Below, piece after piece: positions 55,976 to 64,000 of a DNA stretch of 64,000 nt. Source of the stretch: an uncultured Clostridia bacterium (GTDB lineage Bacteria; Bacillota; Clostridia; Lachnospirales; Anaerotignaceae); the NCBI GenBank assembly GCA_944379995.1, contig CALWGF010000006.1, forward strand, positions 62,001 to 126,000. Direction: 5' to 3'. The notes beneath the pieces are model-generated. The model worked only from the letters and a program-made list of their open reading frames with translations, was not told the DNA's origin and did not search any database. The stretch's first letter is position 1, and each line of letters starts with the position of its first letter. The position numbers and the translations under genes were made by a program.

Positions 55976-57112
55976 TTGAAACATTTAAGTTTATATATAC
56001 ATATACCTTTTTGTATAAAAAAGTGTCTTTATTGTGATTTCCCTTCATATGGTGGTTGTGAAAGTATATTTGATGACTATGTAAATGCACTTATAAATGA
56101 AATTAGAGAAACAAAAGAGAGTTTTTCAGATTATAATATAAAATCCATATTTTTAGGCGGTGGAACGCCTTCTATACTTTCTCCAAAACTTACAGGGAAA
56201 ATTATGGATACTGTTTTTAATTGTTTTAATATTGATAGTAATTGTGAAATTACAACAGAGGCAAACCCTAAAACTGTTGATGAGTTTAAACTTAGAGAAT
56301 ATAAAGCTATGGATATAAACCGTATAAGTTTTGGTGTGCAGGCTTGGCAGAATAATATTTTAAAATCACTTGGCAGAGTTCATACAATAGATGATTTTAT
56401 TAAAAATATTGCTCAAGCAAGAGATATTGGATTTAAAAATATAAATGCTGATATTATGTTTGCACTTCCAAATCAGACTTTATATGATTGGGAGGAAACT
56501 TTGGAAAAAATAATAAAACTTAATCCTACCCATATTTCCGCTTATAGCCTTATTATAGAAGATGGTACTGTTTTTGGCAAAATGTATGACGAAGGTAATT
56601 TAAAGCCTTGTGACGAAGTATTAGACCGAAAAATGTACTATATGGCTAAAGAGATGTTAAGTGATAAGGGATATAATCAATATGAAATATCAAACTTTGC
56701 TAAAGAAGGCTTTGAATGTTATCATAATAAGGTTTATTGGAGATGTGATGAGTATATTGGTTATGGTATAGGTTCTCATTCATATTTTAATGGAGAAAGA
56801 TTTAATAATACATATGATATTGAAAAATATATAAGCTCTAAAGGTAAATATTCTGTTATAAAGGAAAATATCGAAAAATTAAAAACAGAAGATATGTATG
56901 CTGAATTTATGTTTATGGGGCTTAGAATGACTAAGGGTATTGAAAAACAAAGATTTTTTGAAAGATTTAATAAATCTGTTTTTGATGTGTATGGTAATGA
57001 AATAAAACATCTTAAAGAATTAAATCTTATAAATGAAACTGATACAAATATAATGCTTACTGAAAAGGGCGTTGATGTTTCTAATACTGTTTTTGAAAAA
57101 TTTATAATATGA
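55976..57112 (+). CDS. hemW: Radical SAM heme chaperone HemW
   Basis: A 378-residue radical SAM protein (HemN-like). Cluster motif CIKKCLYCDF has F after the third Cys region, the HemW form rather than HemN. GGGTPS and the N-terminal YIHIPFC are typical. It probably inserts heme into proteins rather than oxidising coproporphyrinogen. TTG 55976 has AAGGAG at 8 bases; an upstream GTG overlaps that site. It stands alone between two palindrome clusters. Confidence 0.92.
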   Translation: MKHLSLYIHIPFCIKKCLYCDFPSYGGCESIFDDYVNALINEIRETKESFSDYNIKSIFLGGGTPSILSPKLTGKIMDTVFNCFNIDSNCEITTEANPKTVDEFKLREYKAMDINRISFGVQAWQNNILKSLGRVHTIDDFIKNIAQARDIGFKNINADIMFALPNQTLYDWEETLEKIIKLNPTHISAYSLIIEDGTVFGKMYDEGNLKPCDEVLDRKMYYMAKEMLSDKGYNQYEISNFAKEGFECYHNKVYWRCDEYIGYGIGSHSYFNGERFNNTYDIEKYISSKGKYSVIKENIEKLKTEDMYAEFMFMGLRMTKGIEKQRFFERFNKSVFDVYGNEIKHLKELNLINETDTNIMLTEKGVDVSNTVFEKFII

Positions 57113-57337
57113 GGGTGTCGAAAACAACACCCTCTCGTCAAAATCAGGATTTTGACGAAAATTACTGTTGGTATAAACAGACCTTTCAGCACTTTGCTTT
57201 GCAAAGTCAGCTACGCTGCCCCACATGTCTTTGTGGGTGCGTGTTCCAGCGTCATAAATTCCTTGAAACTCGCTGTTTTCCTCAACGGAAGTCAATTCCG
57301 TTTGCGGATTAAAATAGGGAAACTCTTTGTTTCCCTA
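57111..57337. repeat. Dense palindrome cluster after hemW
   Basis: At least six perfect hairpins in 227 bp: GAGGGTGT/ACACCCTC (57111-57134), CGTCAAAATC/GATTTTGACG (57136-57157), ACTTTGC/GCAAAGT (57191-57207), CCCACA/TGTGGG (57220-57237), AACGGAA/TTCCGTT (57284-57302), TAGGGAAAC/GTTTCCCTA (57315-57337). A smaller CAGC/GCTG pair is at 57208-57218. The segment is richer in G+C than its surroundings. The first hairpin includes the hemW stop codon. Open frames here on both strands have no ribosome binding site and are taken as noise. Confidence 0.85.
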
Positions 57338-57438
57338 TACCCTTCAGCGGTATGTAAAATTAAAAAAATAAATTTATTATGAATATTTTATAGCATTTTT
57401 GCGTATATAATAATATAAAAAGAATAAAAAATTAAAAA

Positions 57439-57472
57439 ATCACTTGACATATAAGCCGTCAAGTGATATTTT
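57439..57472 (+). promoter_or_regulatory. hrcA promoter inside an inverted repeat
   Basis: TTGACA (57444-57449), 17 bp and TATTTT (57467-57472) form a vegetative promoter. The perfect inverted repeat ATCACTTGAC / GTCAAGTGAT (57439-57448 and 57458-57467) covers the -35 and reaches the -10. Confidence 0.65.
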
Positions 57473-57483
57473 AAGAGTATGAG

Positions 57484-57510
57484 TTAGCACTCAAATAAAG
57501 TGAGTGCTAA
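57484..57510 (+). promoter_or_regulatory. CIRCE operator
   Basis: Perfect TTAGCACTC-N9-GAGTGCTAA, the HrcA binding site, directly after the hrcA promoter. Confidence 0.98.
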
Positions 57511-57536
57511 CAAAGAATAAAAAAGGGGGTTTGGAT

Positions 57537-58580
57537 ATGGCTTTAAATGATAGAAAAATACAGATTTTAAAAGCTATTATAAATGACTATATAGCAACAG
57601 CCGAGCCAGTAGGTTCCAGAACCCTTGCAAAAAAATATGATTTGGGAGTTAGCTCGGCTACCATAAGAAATGAAATGAGCGACCTTGAAGATATGGGACT
57701 TATAATTCAACCTCATACTTCAGCAGGAAGAATACCTTCTGAATTAGGATATAGACTTTATGTTGATAGACTTATGAATACAAGTGAGCTTACACCTAAA
57801 GAGCAAGAGTTTCTTCATAGTGTTGTTTCTGGTAATATTACAAAAATAGAATATCTTATGGAAGAAACAGCAAAAGCTATTTCAATGCTTACAAATTATA
57901 CAACTATTATTTCAGAGCCTATTCTTAAAAGAACTGCTCTAAAACAAATAAGACTTATGCCTCTTGATGAGTCCGCTATAATGTTAATAATAGTTACAGA
58001 AGGAAATTTTGTTAAAAACCATATAATAAGAGTTAATATAGCACCAAGTGATGAAGATTTATTTTCCGTTTCGGTTAAAATAAATAATATACTTAAAGGT
58101 CATACGCTTGAAGATATAAACGAACATACAATAATGGCTTTACAAAAAGAGCTTAAAGAATATAGCGGACTTTTAAAACCTGTTCTTAAAGCAGTTCAAA
58201 AAACAATACGTTCTGCAGAAAATGTTCATCTTCATATGAGTGGTGCTAAAAATATTCTTACTTTCCCTGAATTTAGCGATATTTCCAAAGCCACAGAAAT
58301 TTTTAGGGCATTTGAAGAAAAAAACAATCTTGTAAGTCTTCTTGAAGATGCTAAAAGTAATGATATAAGAATACTTATAGGAAATGAAATAAATATAAAA
58401 GAAATGAAAGATTGTAGTGTTATCACAACAACATACAATATGGGTGAAAACACTAAGGGCAGTATAGGTATTATTGGTCCTACAAGAATGAATTATAATC
58501 AGGTTGTATCAGTACTTAACGAAATGGTTAAAAATATCGAAAATGTATTGAAAACCGTACCTGACGGTAAAAATACATAG
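57537..58580 (+). CDS. hrcA: Heat-shock repressor HrcA
   Basis: A 347-residue repressor. N-terminal winged HTH (GSRTLAKKYDLGVSSATIRN, EMSDLEDMGLI, then PHTSAGRIPSELGYRLYVD) and GAF-like domain. It binds CIRCE and needs GroEL for activity in related bacteria. ATG 57537 with a run of five G. First gene of the dnaK operon. Confidence 0.97.
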   Translation: MALNDRKIQILKAIINDYIATAEPVGSRTLAKKYDLGVSSATIRNEMSDLEDMGLIIQPHTSAGRIPSELGYRLYVDRLMNTSELTPKEQEFLHSVVSGNITKIEYLMEETAKAISMLTNYTTIISEPILKRTALKQIRLMPLDESAIMLIIVTEGNFVKNHIIRVNIAPSDEDLFSVSVKINNILKGHTLEDINEHTIMALQKELKEYSGLLKPVLKAVQKTIRSAENVHLHMSGAKNILTFPEFSDISKATEIFRAFEEKNNLVSLLEDAKSNDIRILIGNEINIKEMKDCSVITTTYNMGENTKGSIGIIGPTRMNYNQVVSVLNEMVKNIENVLKTVPDGKNT

Positions 58581-58594
58581 GGAGGGTTTTTTAG

Positions 58595-59146
58595 ATGGAA
58601 GAAAATCAGAAAGATAAAGAAATAGATGAAACAACAATTGATGAATGTGAAGAAACTATTGAAAAAATAGATGATGAAGTTATAGAAGAAATATCGGAAG
58701 AGGAAAAGAAACTTAAAGAAGCTACTGAAAAAGCTGATGAATATCTTGATAAATATCAGCGTACACTTGCTGAATTTGATAATTTCAGAAAAAGAACATC
58801 AAAAGAAAAAGCAAGTATGTATGATGATGGTATAAGAGATACTGTTTCAAAACTTCTCCCTGTTGTTGATAACTTTGAAAGAGCTATTATGTCTTGTCAA
58901 AACACAGATGATAGTTTCTATAAAGGTATTGAAATGATACTTAAACAGATTAAAGAAATATTTACATCAATGGGTGTTGAAGAAATACCTGCTGTTGGTG
59001 AAAAATTTGACCCAAATCTTCATGCGGCTATTGCTCACGAAGATAACGAAGAATATGGCGAAAATGAAATTATGATTGAAATGCTTAAAGGTTATAAACA
59101 TAAAGACAAAGTAATTCGTCATAGTATGGTAAAGGTTGCAAACTAA
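58595..59146 (+). CDS. grpE: Nucleotide exchange factor GrpE
   Basis: A 183-residue GrpE. Acidic N-terminus, long helix (residues ~35-80, YQRTLAEFDNFRKRTSKEK) and beta domain ending IRHSMVKVAN. It releases ADP from DnaK. AGGGAGG precedes the ATG. Confidence 0.97.
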   Translation: MEENQKDKEIDETTIDECEETIEKIDDEVIEEISEEEKKLKEATEKADEYLDKYQRTLAEFDNFRKRTSKEKASMYDDGIRDTVSKLLPVVDNFERAIMSCQNTDDSFYKGIEMILKQIKEIFTSMGVEEIPAVGEKFDPNLHAAIAHEDNEEYGENEIMIEMLKGYKHKDKVIRHSMVKVAN

Positions 59147-59210
59147 TATTTTAATATATATTTTAATTTTGTAAATTTTCATTTTTTTAAAATACAGTAT
59201 ATGTTTTTAG

Positions 59211-61055
<1,845 letters not shown>

Positions 61056-61066
61056 AATAAAGCGTG

Positions 61067-61139
61067 GCTTTTAAAACATTTAAAAGCGTGACCCTATAAA
61101 TAAAAAAGGGGCAGGTATATTTGCCTGTTCCCTTTTTTT
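61067..61139 (+). terminator. Hairpin plus intrinsic terminator between dnaK and dnaJ
   Basis: A 9-bp hairpin GCTTTTAAA-ACA-TTTAAAAGC (61067-61087) is followed by a terminator (61102-61139: A6GGG, CAGG/CCTG, CCCT6). It may lower dnaJ expression relative to dnaK; part of the transcripts must read through or dnaJ needs its own promoter. Confidence 0.75.
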
Positions 61140-61206
61140 AAGTAGTAATTAAAATTTATATGTATAGTAATATACATAATTCCAATTATTAAGGCTGGTG
61201 AGAATT

Positions 61207-62370
61207 TTGGCAACTAAACGTGATTATTATGAAGTCCTCGGTATTGCTAAGGGTGCGAGTGATGCAGAGATTAAAAAAGCATATAGAAAACTTGCAAAAA
61301 AATATCACCCAGATGCTAATCCGGGAAATAAAGAAGCAGAAGAAAAATTTAAAGAATTAGGCGAAGCCTATGAAGTTTTAAGTGACCCTCAGAAAAAAGC
61401 TCAGTATGACCAGTTCGGACACGCTGCATTTGAACAAGGCGGCGGTTTCGGAGGCGGTGGCGGCTTCTATGGCGGTGGAATGAATTTCGATATGGGCGAT
61501 ATATTTGATATGTTTGGTTTTGGTGGTTTCGGAGGCGGCGGAAGCCAAAGAAGAAATGGTCCAAGACGTGGTTCTGATATAAACGTTTCAATATCAATTT
61601 CATTTGAAGAAGCTGTTTTCGGAACAAAGAAAGAAATTCAGATAAGTGTTACAGATAAATGTGAAACTTGTGGCGGAAGTGGTTCTAAACCGGGAAGTCA
61701 TGCTGAAACATGTAAGAGATGTAATGGTACAGGTCAAGAAAGAGTTGTACAGCAGTCAATGTTTGGTTCAGTTACAAGTGTAAGAACATGTTCTGCTTGT
61801 GGTGGTACAGGTAAAACTATAAAAGACCCATGTACATCATGTAATGGTACAGGAAAAGTTAAAAAGACTAAGAAATTTGAAGTTAATATTCCTAAGGGTA
61901 TTGATAATGGTCAGACAATTCGTCTTGCTGGTAAAGGTAATGCTGGAGAACTTGGCGGAGAAAACGGTGACCTTCTTGTAACAGTATATGTACAACCACA
62001 TAGAATATTTAAAAGACAAGGAAATAATGTTTACAGTAATGTAGAAATAAACTTTGTTCAGGCTGCTCTTGGTGGTGAAATAAAAGTAACTACTCTTGAT
62101 GGTGAAGAAACTTATACTGTTAAAGCTGGTACACAGCCAGAAACTGTTGTAACTCTTAAAGGTAAAGGCGTTCCTTATATAAGAAATAATAAAGTAAGAG
62201 GCGACCATATTATAACATTTAAAGTTAAAATACCTACTGATATGTCAGAAAGACAAAAAGACCTTCTTCGTCAGTTCTATGGTACACCTGTTGATGGTAT
62301 GAACTTTGAGAAAAAAGACGAAGAGAAAAAAGGTTTTTGGGATAAAGTAAAGGATTCTTTTAAAGAATAA
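61207..62370 (+). CDS. dnaJ: Co-chaperone DnaJ (Hsp40)
   Basis: A 387-residue type I J-protein. J domain with HPD ([10 protein letters not shown]), Gly/Phe region, and four zinc motifs ([32 protein letters not shown]). TTG 61207 with GGTGAG; a GTG three codons earlier overlaps that site. Confidence 0.97.
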   Translation: MATKRDYYEVLGIAKGASDAEIKKAYRKLAKKYHPDANPGNKEAEEKFKELGEAYEVLSDPQKKAQYDQFGHAAFEQGGGFGGGGGFYGGGMNFDMGDIFDMFGFGGFGGGGSQRRNGPRRGSDINVSISISFEEAVFGTKKEIQISVTDKCETCGGSGSKPGSHAETCKRCNGTGQERVVQQSMFGSVTSVRTCSACGGTGKTIKDPCTSCNGTGKVKKTKKFEVNIPKGIDNGQTIRLAGKGNAGELGGENGDLLVTVYVQPHRIFKRQGNNVYSNVEINFVQAALGGEIKVTTLDGEETYTVKAGTQPETVVTLKGKGVPYIRNNKVRGDHIITFKVKIPTDMSERQKDLLRQFYGTPVDGMNFEKKDEEKKGFWDKVKDSFKE

Positions 62371-62388
62371 TATTTTTTGGAGGAAATA

Positions 62389-62643
62389 ATGGTACACGAA
62401 TATAAAACAAGAGGAACATGTTCAGCCAAAATAGATTTTGAAGTTGAAGATAATAAACTTAAAAATGTTGTTTATTATGGTGGCTGTAATGGAAATCTTA
62501 AAGGAATTTCAAGCCTTCTTGAAGGTATGAATATTGATGATGTAATATCTAAACTTGAAGGTGTTACATGTGGAATGAAAAAAACAAGTTGTCCAGACCA
62601 ACTTGCACAGGCTTTAAAGGCTTATAAAAACGGAGAAATCTAA
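62389..62643 (+). CDS. TSCPD-domain protein
   Basis: An 84-residue protein of the TIGR03905/TSCPD type. Motif TSCPDQLAQALKAY and the Cys in YGGCNGNLKG are present. Similar domains occur at the C-terminus of some ribonucleotide reductases; the free-standing form has no assigned role. ATG 62389 with TTGGAGG. Confidence 0.88.
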   Translation: MVHEYKTRGTCSAKIDFEVEDNKLKNVVYYGGCNGNLKGISSLLEGMNIDDVISKLEGVTCGMKKTSCPDQLAQALKAYKNGEI

Positions 62644-62644
62644 A

Positions 62645-62670
62645 AAAAACGCACCAAAAGGTGCGTTTTT
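62645..62670. terminator. Bidirectional terminator
   Basis: 11-bp stem AAAAACGCACC / GGTGCGTTTTT, 4-nt loop, between the TSCPD gene and the convergent membrane protein gene. Confidence 0.95.
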
Positions 62671-63399
62671 CTATTTTATTTTATAATATTCATTCCATAA
62701 ATTTTCGAATAATATTGATTGTGCTGTGTAATAATAAGGTTGAAAGAATATATCGCCTAGAGATAATGTTAAAATATTTGAGAGCAATCTCCAACCTATA
62801 AATGAAAGATCAAAAAGGAATATATCCATTTTTCTTTTCTTTGTAATATTAAAAGATAGTTTTAATGCATCAAAAGCATCTAACTCTGGATTTTTAATTA
62901 ATATAAAAGATGTCATAGAGAAAGCATAAGATAATATTATTCCAGGAATTATAAATAATATAAGACCTATTACAATAATTAGATTTAAAATAATACCTGT
63001 TATTAATGTTTTTTTGTATATTTTAAAACCATAAAATATATCTTTGAAACTTTCATTTTTATTTTTTATGTTTGTACAATAATTGAAAATTCCTACTTCA
63101 AAAGGAATTGCAAGAAAAAATAATGATATACCTAAAATTATAATAGATATTACCTGAAATCTAAAAGGTATATTTATTTCTATAATATATTTGAACATAA
63201 ATGAATTTAATATATCTGATATAAATGCTAAACTTAATATTTTTATAACAAAAAATACTAAAAATGAACTTATCCATTTTCCTTTTAAATGTTTTATAGC
63301 AATTTCTTTATAATTATTAGGTTCGGTGTTATAAAAACTAAAATCTAAATCTAAATTTTCGGGTTGTAAGTTGTTATTTATGTTATAATCATTATTCAT
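62671..63399 (-). CDS. Multi-pass membrane protein, DUF975-like
   Basis: A 242-residue protein with ~5 TM helices after a 35-residue polar, Asn-rich N-terminus. The segment PELDAFDALKLSFNITKKRK, then DIFLFDLSFIGW, is typical of DUF975 proteins. Function unknown. GGTGG precedes the ATG on the minus strand. Confidence 0.82.
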   Translation of the reverse strand: MNNDYNINNNLQPENLDLDFSFYNTEPNNYKEIAIKHLKGKWISSFLVFFVIKILSLAFISDILNSFMFKYIIEINIPFRFQVISIIILGISLFFLAIPFEVGIFNYCTNIKNKNESFKDIFYGFKIYKKTLITGIILNLIIVIGLILFIIPGIILSYAFSMTSFILIKNPELDAFDALKLSFNITKKRKMDIFLFDLSFIGWRLLSNILTLSLGDIFFQPYYYTAQSILFENLWNEYYKIK

Positions 63400-63588
63400 A
63401 AAAACACCACCTTAAAAATATGAAATATTAAGTGACATATTAAATTATATAAATATTATACCATAAAGCCATAAGTATTTATATAATTTATATCAAATTG
63501 TAAAAGTTTAAATAAATCTGTTTACATAATCGTCATTATGCGTTATTATAATTAAGCTGAAATGCTGATTTTATGGTATAAATTTGTA

Positions 63589-63617
63589 TTGACAAAACAC
63601 TGTTACTGTGATAAATT
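63589..63617 (+). promoter_or_regulatory. Promoter of rpmG-secE
   Basis: TTGACA (63589-63594), 17 bp, TAAATT (63612-63617). Confidence 0.55.
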
Positions 63618-63626
63618 TATTGATAG

Positions 63627-63647
63627 AAAGACGTAAGTCTTTTTTTT
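63627..63647 (+). terminator. Small hairpin with T-run before rpmG
   Basis: AAAGAC-GTAA-GTCTTT followed by five more T. It lies just after the proposed transcription start and could be an attenuator or a weak terminator for upstream transcripts. Confidence 0.4.
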
Positions 63648-63681
63648 ATGCAAAAATTTGTATTAATCGGAGGTGGAAGTG

Positions 63682-63831
63682 TTGAGAACAAGAATTACCT
63701 TAGCTTGCACAGAATGTAAGCAGAGAAACTACAGCACAACTAAAGACAAAAAAACTATGCCAGACAGAATGGAAATGAAAAAATATTGTAAATTCTGTAA
63801 GGCTCACACATTACACAAAGAAACTAAGTAA
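63682..63831 (+). CDS. rpmG: Ribosomal protein bL33
   Basis: A 49-residue L33 of the zinc-binding form: two CxxC pairs (CTEC and CKFC). Opening [15 protein letters not shown] 63682 with GGAGGTG at 6 bases. It normally precedes secE-nusG. Confidence 0.95.
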   Translation: MRTRITLACTECKQRNYSTTKDKKTMPDRMEMKKYCKFCKAHTLHKETK

Positions 63832-63863
63832 TGTGCCTACAACCTGAGAGGGAAGTGAAAACA

Positions 63864-64000
63864 ATGCAAGAACAGAACACCACAAACCCAAATGAGAAAA
63901 ACGAATTAAAAAAAGTACAGTCTAAAGCTAAAAAAAGCGATAAAAAGAAAAGTGATAAACCTTCTTTTGCTGAAACAGTTGCAGACTATAAGGCTGAATT
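63864..64000 (+). CDS. secE: Preprotein translocase subunit SecE (3' partial)
   Basis: The first 45 codons of SecE. A Lys/Ser-rich N-terminal tail leads into FAETVADYKAE, the start of the conserved amphipathic helix. The TM helix lies beyond the window. Position after rpmG supports the call. Confidence 0.88.
   Translation, partial: MQEQNTTNPNEKNELKKVQSKAKKSDKKKSDKPSFAETVADYKAE

Noticed and set aside
57020-57295. Minus-strand open frame of 91 codons across the palindrome cluster
   Set aside because: It overlaps the end of hemW on the other strand and has no ribosome binding site; the frame follows from the palindromes and their higher G+C.
57109-57382. Two plus-strand open frames of 67 and 76 codons after hemW
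   Set aside because: They overlap each other and the hairpins, and no known protein or ribosome binding site is seen.
63400-63681. tRNA gene near rpmG-secE
   Set aside because: No cloverleaf, TTCGA-type T-loop or CCA end is visible.

Overview
The window is about 30% G+C, with TTG/GTG starts, strong Shine-Dalgarno sites and a CIRCE-controlled hrcA-grpE-dnaK-dnaJ block. The flagellar gene order resembles Bacillus/Clostridium (ylqG-ylqH, flgM-flgN-flgK-flgL-yviE-fliW-csrA, flhO/flhP-type rod genes). This points to a motile, low-GC Gram-positive anaerobe of the Clostridia, probably Lachnospirales-like; I cannot name the species.

Layout. 1-0.9 kb holds the end of a PAS-GGDEF diguanylate cyclase. 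0.9-2.7 kb is a chemoreceptor on the minus strand. 3.4-26.7 kb is one long plus-strand fla/che operon: flgB-flgC-fliE-fliF-fliG-fliH-fliI-fliJ-fliK-flgD-(TIGR02530-type gene)-flgE-flbD-motA-motB-fliM-fliY-cheY-fliO-fliP-fliQ-fliR-flhB-flhA-sigma28-flgF-flgG-cheC-cheD. 26.8-29.0 kb is cheV plus a degenerate EAL-HDOD gene. 29.1-30.6 kb (minus) is a ParA ATPase with a ComFB-domain partner. 30.8-34.3 kb is fliD-fliS-(FliT-like). 34.2-34.9 kb (minus) is a C39-type peptidase gene interrupted by an in-frame TGA. 35.0-35.7 kb is an orphan FtsE-like ATPase. 35.8-40.8 kb is flgM-flgN-flgK-flgL-yviE-fliW-csrA. 40.8-45.3 kb (minus) is cheA-cheW-cheR-cheB. 45.4-47.1 kb is ylqG/ylqH-like. 47.2-51.6 kb is a 1497-residue S-layer-homology protein. 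51.7-53.0 kb has two small membrane proteins. 53.2-55.7 kb is an 839-residue flagellin with four internal repeats. 56.0-57.1 kb is hemW between two clusters of perfect palindromes. 57.5-62.6 kb is hrcA-grpE-dnaK-dnaJ and a TSCPD protein. 62.7-63.4 kb (minus) is a membrane protein. 63.7-64.0 kb is rpmG and the start of secE.

How it works together. A sigma-A-type promoter before flgB would drive the hook-basal-body operon, which encodes sigma28. Sigma28-type promoters (TTA[TCA], 15 bp, then a CGAT-centred -10) stand before the chemoreceptor, cheV, flgM, cheA and flagellin genes, with a weaker candidate before fliD. FlgM holds sigma28 back until the hook is finished. FliW/CsrA would then gate flagellin translation, and the flagellin leader carries a 9-bp hairpin with AGGA in its loop 22 nt before the GGA of the ribosome binding site, the classic CsrA arrangement.

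Most notable: dense palindrome clusters around hemW; apparent AUU start codons in two operon genes; the in-frame TGA at a conserved Trp of a C39 peptidase; a ParA-ComFB pair and other c-di-GMP-related proteins inside the motility locus; a CheY-binding-type peptide moved into the FliY linker; and expanded surface domains in flagellin, FliD and FlgK. fliL, flhF and a typical flhG are absent from their usual places.
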